Source: Deinococcus sp. (GTDB lineage: Bacteria; Deinococcota; Deinococci; Deinococcales; Deinococcaceae). From it: a stretch of DNA of 14,649 nucleotides. Shown here piece after piece: positions 1 to 8,754 of the stretch; position 1 is the first letter of the stretch, and each line of letters opens with the position of its first letter. The position numbers and the translations under genes were made by a program. The notes below the pieces were generated by a model. That model ran no database searches. It saw nothing but the letters and a program-made list of their open reading frames with translations, and was not told the origin of the DNA. Location of the stretch: contig JANXWI010000569.1 of NCBI GenBank assembly GCA_025351205.1, positions 1-14,649 on the forward strand, read 5' to 3'.

Positions 1-1
1 G

Positions 2-184
2 CACGGCTGGGACAACGTGGTGACCGCCTGCCGCGTCTGCAACCAGCGCAAGGGCAGCCGCACCCCCGACGAGGCCCAGATGCCGCTGCACATGCCGCCG
101 CGCGCGCCCAGCTTTGGGTTCTACGCCTACGGCCAGTTCGCTCAGATGCGCGAGGGCTGGGGCAAGTACATCGGGGAGAAGTAA
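2..184 (+). CDS. HNH endonuclease, C-terminal part
   Basis: The gene enters from the left edge and the frame is open to the TAA at 182-184, giving 60 visible residues. They begin HGWDNVVTACRVCNQRKG and continue with a Pro-rich stretch ending in IGEK. The pattern H-x-WDN-V-x-AC-x-x-CN-x-x-K-G is the second half of an HNH nuclease fold: the metal-binding His/Asn region plus the zinc-ribbon CxxC (ACRVC). Standalone HNH proteins of this type are small DNA endonucleases common in Deinococcus. The first half of the domain, including the ββα-metal His pair, lies outside the window, so activity and exact subfamily cannot be judged. The gene ends 23 bases before a strong hairpin. Confidence 0.8.
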   Translation, partial: HGWDNVVTACRVCNQRKGSRTPDEAQMPLHMPPRAPSFGFYAYGQFAQMREGWGKYIGEK

Positions 185-207
185 GATTCTGGACCGGGAA
201 CTGAGAA

Positions 208-245
208 CAGAACGCGCCGCCTGAGCATTCGGGCGGCGCGTTCTG
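208..245. terminator. Bidirectional hairpin terminator between convergent genes
   Basis: A perfect 14-bp stem (208-221 pairing with 232-245) with a 10-base loop lies between the HNH gene (plus) and the epimerase gene (minus), which converge here. There is no long T run on the plus side. The minus-strand side is followed by TTCTGTTCTC, which is moderately T-rich. Its position between two stops and its strength support a shared terminator. Confidence 0.75.
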
Positions 246-260
246 CTGTCGCCGTGGGTA

Positions 261-1220
261 TCAGCTTTCTGGCAGCACGGGCACGATGCTGGGCCGCCTG
301 TCCTGCGGCTGCGCTACGCTCCATTCCAGCGTGTCCCGGGCCGTCTCGGCCAGCGGGCGGCACTTCAGGCCGGCGGCCACGGCGCGCGAGTTGTCGGTCC
401 TCATCATGGCGGCGTCGTCCTCGGCCCTGGCAACGAACAGCGGCAGTTCGTTCCAGCCCAGGCCACGCGCCTTCAGCTCGCTGGCAGGCGTCCAGACCAG
501 CTCTGCCTGGGAGCGCAGTCCGTCTGCCACGTCGTTCAGGAAGGCGTGCCACGACATCGGCGGAACAGCGGTGTGAAAGGTGCCCGGCGTGTCCTGCTCC
601 AGCAGATGCACCACGAAGTCGGCCAGGTCGCGGGCGTCGATGTACTGCACCGGGTCGCTGCCGTCGCCGGGGGCCAGCACAGGACTGCCCGCCGCCAGCG
701 CTTCGGACCAGTACGTGAAGCGCCGGGTATGGTCGCCCGGCCCGGCCACCAGATGAGGCCGGACGTGCGTGGCCCGCTCACCGTACAGCCCGCTCACCAC
801 GCGCTCGCACAGCACCTTCAGGCCGCCGTAGTGGGCAGCGACGTCCTCGGTGGTGGGGTCTTCCAGCTCTATCAGGGGCGAGTCCTCGGTGGTCGTGTCG
901 CGCTCGCCCGGCGCGTAGACGCTGACCGTGGAGATGAACAGGTAGCGCCCGACCCGTCCACGCAGCAGCCGCGCACTCTGCTCGACCACGCGGGGCAGGT
1001 AGCCGCTCACGTCGATGCAGGCGTCCCAGCGTCCACTTTGCAGGGCGTCCAGGCCGCCGTTCACATCCAATCTGTCGCCGTGCAGCCGCGTCACCGCTTC
1101 CGGCAGGTCATCGGGGGTCTGTCCACGCGTGAAGGTGCTGACGCTGTGGCCGCGTTCCAGCGCTGAGAGCACGATATGCCTGCCCACGAACTGCGTCCCG
1201 CCCAGGAGAAGAAGGTTCAT
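261..1220 (-). CDS. NAD-dependent epimerase/dehydratase family protein (atypical extended SDR)
   Basis: This 319-residue Rossmann-fold protein starts MNLLLLGGTQFVGRH. The GGTxFVG loop at residues 7-13 is the dinucleotide-binding motif of the atypical SDR subgroup that includes CSP41-like and reductase-like proteins. The active-site pair is Y131-x-x-x-K135 (YGGLK), with the supporting Ser in ISTVSVY near 97-102. The central part (THVRPHLVAGPGDHTRRFTYW) resembles the sugar-nucleotide epimerase substrate region. I chose the ATG at 1218-1220 because homologs begin directly with the β1 strand; an in-frame ATG at 1238 would add six residues. No Shine-Dalgarno (SD) sequence is visible for either. 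The gene is divergent from the uronate dehydrogenase-like gene. The substrate cannot be deduced; a cytosolic oxidoreductase or epimerase role is as far as the sequence goes. Confidence 0.85.
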   Translation of the reverse strand: MNLLLLGGTQFVGRHIVLSALERGHSVSTFTRGQTPDDLPEAVTRLHGDRLDVNGGLDALQSGRWDACIDVSGYLPRVVEQSARLLRGRVGRYLFISTVSVYAPGERDTTTEDSPLIELEDPTTEDVAAHYGGLKVLCERVVSGLYGERATHVRPHLVAGPGDHTRRFTYWSEALAAGSPVLAPGDGSDPVQYIDARDLADFVVHLLEQDTPGTFHTAVPPMSWHAFLNDVADGLRSQAELVWTPASELKARGLGWNELPLFVARAEDDAAMMRTDNSRAVAAGLKCRPLAETARDTLEWSVAQPQDRRPSIVPVLPES

Positions 1221-1363
1221 GCCAGGAGAAGAGCACATCTGCGGGCATGAAAGAAACCGGGCGGGGTCGGGTGCGGTGCCAGCACTCCAGAATGATTGCC
1301 GTCAACACGTCAGGCCGCGACCCCAGCGACGCGACTCCGGCGACGGACTGATGACAGATCCTC

Positions 1364-1369
1364 TAGCCT
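1364..1369 (+). promoter_or_regulatory. -10 box (TAGCCT) of a probable leaderless promoter
   Basis: TAGCCT matches the Deinococcus TANNNT -10 consensus and ends 5 bases before the ATG at 1375. That would put the transcription start at or next to the start codon. No SD sequence precedes this ATG, which fits leaderless translation. No convincing -35 is seen. Confidence 0.45.
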
Positions 1370-1374
1370 GGGTC

Positions 1375-2226
<852 letters not shown>

Positions 2227-2228
2227 AG

Positions 2229-2262
2229 GCGGGGTCGCCTCCGGTCAAGAAGACGGCCCCGC
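2229..2262 (+). terminator. Probable terminator hairpin after udh
   Basis: Starting 3 bases after the udh stop, GCGGGGTCG (2229-2237) can pair with CGGCCCCGC (2254-2262), a 9-bp stem with one G-T wobble and a 16-base loop. There is no T tract, so it may act weakly, or as a 3' end stabiliser. Confidence 0.4.
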
Positions 2263-2365
2263 TCTGCAAGGGTTACAACGATGCTCAGAACGAAAAACTC
2301 GACACCGATAAACACGGCATTTTCAGCCTCTTCCTCGTCGTGGACAGACGCACCTGGGCACGCTA

Positions 2366-2403
2366 CTCCTCCCCCTTGAGGGGGGAGGCTGGGAGGGGGT
2401 GAA
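2366..2403. repeat. G/C-rich palindromic repeat (REP-like)
   Basis: The core is CCTCCCCC (2368-2375), loop TTGA, then GGGGGAGG (2381-2388), an 8-bp perfect stem. It is followed by CTGGGAGGGGGTG, which gives a second G-rich half. Elements of this form (C-rich arm, TTGA loop, G-rich arm, then a GGGAGGGGGTG tail) are dispersed intergenic repeats in several GC-rich genomes. There is only one copy in this window, so repetitiveness is inferred from form rather than seen. Confidence 0.45.
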
Positions 2404-2574
2404 CGGGCCGGGCGTCCCAGACGATGCTTTTTCGGTTGCTGCTCCACAGGTCTTAAAAACTATCCGGACCATTGAGTTCAGGCTTAAAAAGACTGGCAGA
2501 ACGTTCTTTGAGACGCTCCCCCTCGCCCCCTGCATCCCGAAGCCACTGGACGCCCCACACCCGTTCTGAACGCC
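2404..2574. other. Non-coding stretch between udh and ribY with a lower-GC core
   Basis: With the repeat before it, this completes a 348-base region without a credible gene. The core 2420-2515 is clearly less GC-rich than its surroundings. It carries two direct copies of CTTAAAAA (2452-2459 and 2483-2490) and a perfect 10-bp palindrome AGAACGTTCT (2498-2507). Short frames across it show no coding bias or recognisable domain. No clear terminator for ribY is visible: the palindrome has no loop and would fold poorly. A remnant of a mobile element or a regulatory region are both possible. Confidence 0.4.
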
Positions 2575-3564
2575 TTACCGCATGGTCTTGCTGATCAGCG
2601 CGTTGCTGTAGAAGTCAGTCGGCTTGAAACTGGCCGGGACCTTGCCCGACTTCTGGAGGTAGGCCACGGCCCTGGTCCAGGCTGCCGGGTCGCTGTAGCC
2701 CAGGCCGCTCCGGGCGGTGATGGCCGATTGCATCAGGGGCACACTCGCCTTGAGTACGTCCAGGCTGCCGCCGCCGCTCTTAAACACCGGCAACGCCACC
2801 CTGTACGCCTGCACCGGGTCGGCGACGGTGAACTTCATGCCGCGCTGCATGGCCCGCACCACCTTCCTGGCCGTGTCGCTGCCCAGCGCCTTGTCCTGGG
2901 TCATCAGGCCCACGCCCACCATCGGGTAGGCGGCGGTCACGTCCAGCGTGCTGGCCTTGATTCCGGCGGCGGCGAGCTGCACCACCTCGTTGTTGACGTA
3001 GCCCACAGCCGCGTCCACCCTGCCGCTACGGACCGCCTCCAGCTGCGTGAAGCCGATGCTCGCCAGCCGGATGTCGCTCTCTTTCAGTTTGGCCGAGTCG
3101 AGCAGCGCCCCGAGCGCGAAATAGCTGCTGCCGAAGGTTCCGGGAATGCCCACCGCCTTGCCCTTCAGGTCGGCCACCGCGTCTATGTTTTTGCCGGGCA
3201 GGCTGAACACCGTGACCGGAATCTTCTGGTACATCGCCGCGACGTACTTCACGTCGGCCCCCTGGGTGCGGGCGAAGATGGCGTCTTCGGGGTCGCCCAC
3301 CAGATAGTCGAGCTTGCCCTGGAGCAGCAGCGGCATCAGCTCGGAGACGTAGCCGTGCTGGTACTTCACGTTCAGCCCCTCGGCCCTGAAATAGCCCAGC
3401 TGGTCGGCCACATAAAACGGCGTGAACTGCACGTTGGGAATGTAGCCCAGGCCGATGTTCACGGTCTTTGCCTGGGCGGGCGCGGTCTGAGAGCCTGCGG
3501 TATTGGCGAGCAGTGCCGACACGAGCACCACCGCCAGACGGACGGTCTGACTTTTTCTACGCAT
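2575..3564 (-). CDS. ribY: NMT1/THI5-like ABC substrate-binding protein, probable riboflavin/flavin binding (RibY-type)
   Basis: This 329-residue exported protein is the periplasmic binding component of an ABC importer. It has a signal peptide: basic MRRKSQTVR, hydrophobic LAVVLVSALLA, likely cleavage around residues 24-30. There is no lipobox Cys. The mature part opens VNIGLGYIPNVQFTPFYVADQLGYFRAEGLNV (35-66), the hallmark of the NMT1 family (PF09084), continuing with the GDPEDAIFART and GKAVGIPGTFGSSYFALGALL segments. Homologs are often labelled thiamine-precursor, nitrate or taurine binding proteins. Here an FMN riboswitch lies 38 bases upstream, so a flavin ligand is much more likely, as proposed for the RibXY systems. 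The nearest SD-like bases (GCAGG) fall in a small hairpin before the ATG. Its partner is the ATPase-permease fusion encoded upstream on the same strand. The family call is sure; the ligand is inferred. Confidence 0.88.
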   Translation of the reverse strand: MRRKSQTVRLAVVLVSALLANTAGSQTAPAQAKTVNIGLGYIPNVQFTPFYVADQLGYFRAEGLNVKYQHGYVSELMPLLLQGKLDYLVGDPEDAIFARTQGADVKYVAAMYQKIPVTVFSLPGKNIDAVADLKGKAVGIPGTFGSSYFALGALLDSAKLKESDIRLASIGFTQLEAVRSGRVDAAVGYVNNEVVQLAAAGIKASTLDVTAAYPMVGVGLMTQDKALGSDTARKVVRAMQRGMKFTVADPVQAYRVALPVFKSGGGSLDVLKASVPLMQSAITARSGLGYSDPAAWTRAVAYLQKSGKVPASFKPTDFYSNALISKTMR

Positions 3565-3576
3565 GATCTGTGCCGA

Positions 3577-3593
3577 CCTGCACGGGTTGCAGG
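3577..3593 (-). promoter_or_regulatory. Hairpin between the riboswitch and the ribY start
   Basis: On the minus strand CCTGCA-ACCCG-TGCAGG forms a 6-bp stem that holds the only SD-like bases (GCAGG) close to the ribY ATG, ending 12 bases from it. No T tract follows, so it is not an intrinsic terminator. It is a candidate expression platform for translational control, or a spacer that brings the AAGGAGG at 3601-3607 closer to the start. Confidence 0.4.
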
Positions 3594-3602
3594 CCAGCGT
3601 CC

Positions 3603-3775
3603 TCCTTCTCTCATCCGGACTGTGCCCACAGCAGAAAAACGCTGCGGGAGGACCGTCGGCTCTGGAGTCTCGCCAGATCGGGCCGGGGCGCTTTGCAGTC
3701 TGCCCCGGCTTCGCGGGCTTCCGGACCTCTCGGTCCGTTCACCGCCGGTAGGGAATTTCGCCCTGCCCCGAAGGA
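3603..3775 (-). promoter_or_regulatory. FMN riboswitch (RFN element)
   Basis: The minus strand shows the conserved FMN aptamer in order. The P1 5' arm TCCTTC (3770-3775) is followed by GGGGCAGGG, then GAAATTCCCTACCGGCGGT, a variable hairpin (GGACCGAGAGGTCC), AGCCCGCGA, a second variable hairpin, GATCTGGCGAGACTCCAGAGCCGACGGT, another variable arm, AGTCCGGATGAGA, and the P1 3' arm GAAGGA (3603-3608). This follows the Bacillus ribD leader element by element. It binds FMN and normally represses riboflavin synthesis or transport genes. The only downstream gene is ribY, whose ATG is 38 bases away. No terminator (stem plus T run) lies between, so control is probably at translation initiation. The P1 3' arm overlaps an AAGGAGG sequence (3601-3607) that would be hidden when FMN closes P1. 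Confidence 0.95.
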
Positions 3776-3793
3776 TGGCTTTCGCCGTGGATA

Positions 3794-3799
3794 AATATA
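3794..3799 (-). promoter_or_regulatory. Candidate -10 box (TATATT) upstream of the FMN riboswitch
   Basis: The minus strand has the AT-rich block CTATATTTATCC just before the aptamer, an isolated low-GC spot and the natural place for the riboswitch transcript's own promoter. A CTGACC (3812-3817) lies upstream but only 12 bases away, too close for a standard -35. The exact hexamers are uncertain. Confidence 0.4.
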
Positions 3800-3886
3800 G
3801 CGGCCAGGCCGGGTCAGACTGTCTGGAAAGACATGATTTTCCGCCTCTGGCACGGTGACAGGATGATTTCGGAATCGGGACAGGGG

Positions 3887-3902
3887 AGGCGTGTTTCCGC
3901 CT
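3887..3902 (-). terminator. Weak hairpin after the ABC fusion gene
   Basis: AGGCG-GAAACA-CGCCT on the minus strand forms a 5-bp stem 36 bases after the stop of the ATPase-permease gene, with no T tract. Termination here would be inefficient, so some read-through into the riboswitch and ribY is possible. Confidence 0.25.
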
Positions 3903-3937
3903 GTGAACCCTCAAACGCTTACAAGTTCAGGCTGCCC

Positions 3938-5427
3938 TCAGACCTGTCGCCGCCCGCGCAGAACCCGCCGCTCCAGGCTGCCCACCGCCAGCGACAGGGC
4001 CACGCCCAGCAGCACCAGCAACACGATGGCCGCGTACTGGCGCGGCCCGTTGTAGTAGGCCCGCGCCTGGTTGACCGCGAAGCCCAGCCCGGGCTGGTTG
4101 CTCACGAATTCCCAGACCACCGCCCCGATCAATGCCAGGCTCAGGGCCAGCCGCATGCCGCCCAGCATCACCGGCAGCGCCCCCGGCAGTTCCAGGTGAA
4201 TCAGGCGCTGCCAGGCGCTGGCCCGCAGGCTGCGGAACAGTTCCTGGTAGCCCCGGTCCACCTCGCGCACGCCGACCATCACCGACACCATGATCGGATA
4301 AAAGGCGCTGAGCGCCGACACCAGCACGGCGGGCAGCACCCCGAAGCCGAACGCCGTGATCAGAATGGGGGCCAGCACCACCACCGGGGTGCTCTGGCTG
4401 GCGACCAGAAAGGGGCTGAGGAAGCGTTCGAGCCACAGGGATCGCCCCAGCGGATAGCCGATCAGCAGGCCCACAAGGGTACCCAGCAGTGCTCCCAGCA
4501 CTGCGGTGCGGGCGGTGAACCACAGCTGCGGCAGCAGTTCTCCCTTTGAGCGGAGAAATTCGGCCCAGACCAGCGTGGGCGCGGGCAGCAAGAACGGCTG
4601 AGCCAGTGCCGCCGCCACAACCTGCCACAGCCCCAGGCCCAGCACGACGGCGAGCGCGGGCCACAGCCAGCCCAGGCCCACACGGCCCTTTGGCTCGGTC
4701 CGCAGCCGGGTGCTGTCTCCCTCGCCCAGCAGGGCACGCAACTCGGCCTCCAGCCCCTCGGTGTAGGCGCTGGCGCGGCCCATGCGCCCGGTGTCCAGCA
4801 CCCTCACGATGCGCCCGTCCCGCAGCACCGCCACCCGGTCTGCCAGGTAGGCGGCCTCGCGGATGCTGTGCGTGACCAGCACCGTGGTGCGGCCTGTTTT
4901 ATCGTGCAGGTGCAGCAGTTCGTCGTTGAAACGCTCGCGCACCAGGGCGTCCAGGGCCGCGAACGGCTCGTCGAGCAGCAGCACCTCGCCCGACTGCGCC
5001 AGGGCGCGGGCCAGCGCGATGCGGGCACGCATGCCGCCCGAGAGCTGCGCCGGGTAGTAACCGCCGTAGTCCTGCATGCCCACCAGTTTCAGGGCCTCGG
5101 GGGCGGGCATCTGGCCCAGCCCCAGGTCTGCGGGCAGGCGCACGTTTTTCAGGACCGTGCGCCAGGGCAGCAGCCGGTAGTCCTGAAACACGAAGGCGGG
5201 CGGCGTACTGACCGACACCGTCCCGGCCTCGGGGCGCAGCAGCCCTGCAATGACGCGCAGCAGCGTACTCTTGCCGCCGCCACTCGGCCCGATGATCGCC
5301 AGAAATTCGCCGCGCCGTACGCTCAGATTCACGTCGTCGAGAATGACCGCGCCGCCCAGCCGCATCCGCACGCCGCTCAGCTCGATGGTGGTGGCCTGCT
5401 GCACCGTCTGAGACAGACTTTCCACGG

Positions 5428-5431
<4 letters not shown>
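3938..5431 (-). CDS. Fused ABC transporter ATPase-permease for the (ribo)flavin importer
   Basis: This 497-residue protein joins two subunits that are usually separate. Residues 15-245 are an ABC ATPase: Walker A GPSGGGKST (48-56), Q-loop Q83, signature LSGGM (130-134, LSGGQ in most), Walker B EVLLLDEP (149-156), H-loop H188. Residues 250-490 are a BPD_transp_1 permease with about six membrane segments. The EAA loop YQELFRSLRASAWQRLIHLELPGALP (395-420) docks on the ATPase. This resembles the ThiZ/SsuB and ThiX/SsuC pair. A dimer of the fusion would complete an importer with the NMT1-type protein encoded downstream. The start is a GTG overlapping the preceding gene's stop as GTGA, implying translational coupling. 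All catalytic motifs are intact. Flavin as substrate is inferred from the riboswitch between this gene and ribY; the ATPase-permease itself sits upstream of the riboswitch. Confidence 0.9.
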
Positions 5432-6369
<938 letters not shown>

Positions 6370-6375
6370 AGCGGC

Positions 6376-6381
6376 AGGCTA
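6376..6381 (-). promoter_or_regulatory. -10 box (TAGCCT) of a leaderless promoter for the DMT-ABC operon
   Basis: TAGCCT on the minus strand ends exactly 6 bases before the GTG start at 6369, so transcription would begin at the start codon. The hexamer is identical to the one before udh. No SD is visible ahead of this GTG, which agrees with leaderless translation. This promoter would drive the DMT and ATPase-permease genes without the riboswitch. Confidence 0.55.
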
Positions 6382-6695
6382 GCATCCGGCCCCGGTGGGC
6401 AGGGTGGCCAGAGGCAGACTGAGGGCGGCTGAGAACAGGCGCGGTTCGCCCGGCTCCCGGCCAGAAGCGGCCTGTTGATGACCGATCTCCCAACGGAGCG
6501 TCGCCGCCAGGACCGTTCTATGAATTACAATCGGAGGTGCGGCGACTGTCGCGTGAGGCCAAAGAATCTGGTCTCGGAGGGCCGATCAGACGCGCCACAG
6601 ATGGATTTGCTTCGGCCCCGACTGATTACCCTCATCACTGGTGACACTCCCCCTTCCGCAGCGCGTCTTCAGGAAAGCCACCTTCAGGAGAACCG
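6382..6695. other. Divergent intergenic region before the CmpX-like gene
   Basis: About 310 bases separate the DMT operon (minus) from the TM-helix gene (plus). Short frames here lack coding signals. The only features are a small palindrome GCGACTGTCGC (6542-6552), a possible -10 TACCCT (6627-6632) facing right without a clear -35, and the SD AGGAG (6686-6690) placed 5 bases before the ATG at 6696. A 5' untranslated leader of some 50-60 bases is implied if that -10 is used. Confidence 0.4.
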
Positions 6696-7871
6696 ATGAA
6701 TGTACTGACCAATTACTACAATCAGGCCGTCGCCTATTTGCCGAGCATTGTCACGGCGCTTATTCTGTTTGTGGTGGCGCTGGTGGTGGCCACCGTGGTG
6801 CGCCGGGTGGTGAGCAGCCTGCTGGTGCGGGCACGCCTCGACGAGCGCCTGACCCGTGATCCGGCCAAGCCCGCGAATGTGAGCAAGCCGCTGGGCGACG
6901 TGGCGTACTTCCTGGTGATCCTGCTGTTCCTGCCCGCCATCCTGGCGAACCTGGGCCTGGGCAACCTGCTCGCCCCGCTCACCGGCCTGATCGCCACCCT
7001 GGTCGCCGCCCTGCCGCGCCTGTTTGCGGCGGCGGTGATTCTGGTGATCGGCCTGTTTGTTGCGGGTCTGGTACGCAACCTGGTGCAGACCCTGACGGCC
7101 AGCTTCGACGGCCAGGGCGCACGGCTGGGCCTGTCGGGCAGCACCTCGCTGTCGTCGCTGCTGGGCCTGACCGTGTACGTGCTGATTCTGCTGCCGGTGA
7201 TCAGCTCGGCTCTGGCCGCACTCGGCCTGCCCGCCGTGGCCGGACCGATCCAGAACCTGATCGACCGCTTTCTGGCCGCCATTCCGGGTGTGATCGGGGC
7301 GGCGCTGGTGATCGCTGTCGCCTACTTTGTCGGCAGACTGGTTTCGCAGCTCGTGACGGGCCTGCTGGTGGGCATCGGCTTTGACCGCCTGCCCGCCGCG
7401 CTCGGCTTCAGGCCCGCTGTGGGCGTCGCCAGCCCCTCGCGCATCGTGGGCACGCTTGTCATGGTGGTCATCATCCTGTTCGCCGTGCAGGCCGCCCTGC
7501 CGCTGCTGCACTTCGACGCCCTGAGCAGCCTGCTGGCTGGGTTTCTGGTGGTCGGCGGTCAGGTGCTGGCGGGCCTGGTGGTGTTCGTGGTGGGCATCTA
7601 CCTGTCGTCGCTGGCGGCCCAGCTGGTGCTGAGCAGCGGCGGCCCCCAGAGCAGGCTGCTCAGCACGGTGGCCCGCGTCGCCACGCTGGCGCTGTTCGGC
7701 GCGATGGCTTTGCAGCAGATGGGCATCGCGGCGCAGATCGTGAATCTGGCCTTCGGGCTGACATTGGGCGCGCTGGCGGTGGCTTTCGCGCTCGCTTTCG
7801 GGCTGGGTGGCCGCGAGGCCGCTGGCAAGGTGGCCGAGGGCTGGCGCGAGCAGATGCAGAACAAACCGTAA
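6696..7871 (+). CDS. TM-helix repeat membrane protein, CmpX-type mechanosensitive channel homolog
   Basis: This 391-residue, very hydrophobic protein is built from about four copies of the conserved TM-helix unit (PF05552). The copies are YLPSIVTALILFVVALVVATVVRRVV (14-39), ALPRLFAAAVILVIGLFVAGLVRNLV (105-130), AIPGVIGAALVIAVAYFVGRLVSQLV (195-220), and FLVVGGQVLAGLVVFVVGIYLSSLAAQLV (283-311). Other helices lie between. It ends in LAVAFALAFGLGGREAAGKVAEGWREQ, the family's C-terminal signature. A full MscS β-domain is absent. Homologs such as CmpX influence membrane stress responses and are annotated as small-conductance mechanosensitive channels. The start has a good SD. It is monocistronic and ends at a strong terminator. 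Channel activity is presumed from the family. Confidence 0.85.
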   Translation: MNVLTNYYNQAVAYLPSIVTALILFVVALVVATVVRRVVSSLLVRARLDERLTRDPAKPANVSKPLGDVAYFLVILLFLPAILANLGLGNLLAPLTGLIATLVAALPRLFAAAVILVIGLFVAGLVRNLVQTLTASFDGQGARLGLSGSTSLSSLLGLTVYVLILLPVISSALAALGLPAVAGPIQNLIDRFLAAIPGVIGAALVIAVAYFVGRLVSQLVTGLLVGIGFDRLPAALGFRPAVGVASPSRIVGTLVMVVIILFAVQAALPLLHFDALSSLLAGFLVVGGQVLAGLVVFVVGIYLSSLAAQLVLSSGGPQSRLLSTVARVATLALFGAMALQQMGIAAQIVNLAFGLTLGALAVAFALAFGLGGREAAGKVAEGWREQMQNKP

Positions 7872-7910
7872 GTTTGAAGTGACTGGCAGGCGGAAGTCAA
7901 CCGCTTCACC

Positions 7911-7965
7911 GATCCCCTCCCAGGTTGCGTAAACACTCGCACCGGGAGGGGATCTTTGATTTGTT
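7911..7965 (+). terminator. Intrinsic terminator after the CmpX-like gene
   Basis: A perfect 11-bp stem, GATCCCCTCCC (7911-7921) with GGGAGGGGATC (7944-7954), is followed by TTTGATTTGTT. The loop is 22 bases. The T-rich tail is on the plus strand only, so it primarily ends the rightward transcript. It may also block read-through from the convergent gene. Confidence 0.8.
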
Positions 7966-8031
7966 GAGCCGGGAAACGACACTTACTGGTCGTTCGACTC
8001 AACCGATTCATAAAGTTCAGGTATACCCGCT

Positions 8032-8577
8032 TCATTCACCCGGAAAGCTCGGCAACCGAAATGGTGGCCCATCGTATTCATAGTTGGAGGCCATCACTCT
8101 CGTAAACGTCCCCTGCCGGCTGAGCATTCCAGATATGACTTGGCCTTGTCGGCCATCAAATGCGTAATATGTCATCGGCGTCGTCCAGATCGGCGCAGGC
8201 ACTTTGAATACTCCGCAGATGACGCGTTGCTGGCCGTGAAAGAGACTGCGAATGAATTCAGCGCCATGTACGGTTGGCGAGGACTGGACTGCCCCGATGA
8301 TCTTCGGCCCCTGTGATGAATTCACAACCAACAAAGTTTGCTGGCTTTTCAAAATTAACATCGGTTGGGAAGCGCGTTGAGGGAAAACGAGAATCACTGC
8401 ATCCTGAGATGACGGTAGGGTATAGTTACAAGCCATCCCCGGTTTTCCAGCACGGATCGCCTGATAAAATTTAAGCCGTTCGGATGGAAGGGTGGAATTA
8501 GTTGCACAAGCCCCTGTAGAAGAAATAATCAACGCCAATATGGAAAGAATCATTCCGGTCTTAAAGTCAAAGTTCAT
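8032..8577 (-). CDS. Hypothetical secreted protein, atypically low GC
   Basis: I do not recognise this 181-residue protein. It begins MNFDFKTGMILSILALIISSTGACATNS, a signal peptide with a possible lipoprotein Cys at 24 (TGAC, an imperfect lipobox) or Ala cleavage nearby. The mature part is β-strand-like (DAVILVFPQ, PMLILKSQQTLLVVNSS, KIIGAVQSS, RVICGVFKV, MTYYAFDGRQGQVISGML) with Cys at 50 and 121 that could form a disulphide. The start at 8575-8577 has the SD AGGAAG five to six bases upstream. The same frame stays open to 9144, but that part overlaps the next gene and is not coding. The gene has far more A/T and less biased codons than everything around it, suggesting recent acquisition. It converges on the CmpX-like gene. 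Confidence 0.75.
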   Translation of the reverse strand: MNFDFKTGMILSILALIISSTGACATNSTLPSERLKFYQAIRAGKPGMACNYTLPSSQDAVILVFPQRASQPMLILKSQQTLLVVNSSQGPKIIGAVQSSPTVHGAEFIRSLFHGQQRVICGVFKVPAPIWTTPMTYYAFDGRQGQVISGMLSRQGTFTRVMASNYEYDGPPFRLPSFPGE

Positions 8578-8754
8578 ACTCTTCCTGTCGTGCTGCATAG
8601 GCGAGAGAGGTAAAATCCGAGGCGGATTGTGATTTGGCTTCAGGCAGAGTCTACCCGTCATCTGGGTGGCGCAATCTGATGCACACTGATCGTCTGATGG
8701 TGTACCGGCACATCCACGCCCGAAAAACGGTGGAATTCCCGGCAGGACTGCGCC

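Noticed and set aside
2498..2507. AGAACGTTCT as a terminator for ribY
   Set aside because: A perfect palindrome with no loop would form at most three pairs, and the T run is not adjacent on the minus strand.
3557..3583. An eight-codon upstream frame (GTG to TAG) overlapping the ribY start
   Set aside because: No SD at a proper distance and too short to judge; FMN control does not need a leader peptide.
3600..3800. TPP (thiamine) riboswitch, expected from the NMT1/THI5 family of the downstream gene
   Set aside because: The TPP core (CUGAGA and the ...AACCUGAUCUGG pattern) is not present in order, whereas every conserved block of the FMN aptamer is.
2728..3858. Plus-strand 376-residue open frame opposite ribY and its leader
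   Set aside because: It is antisense to a well-supported gene and riboswitch, its product is His/Gln/Arg-rich without any domain, and it is a by-product of GC-rich codon structure.
6475..6699. A 74-codon frame ahead of the CmpX-like gene
   Set aside because: Poor codon bias, no SD or domain, and it overlaps the well-supported start at 6696.
6684..7982. Minus-strand 432-residue open frame opposite the CmpX-like gene
   Set aside because: The product is a His/Gln/Arg-rich shadow; the plus strand carries a clear membrane protein with an SD sequence and terminator.
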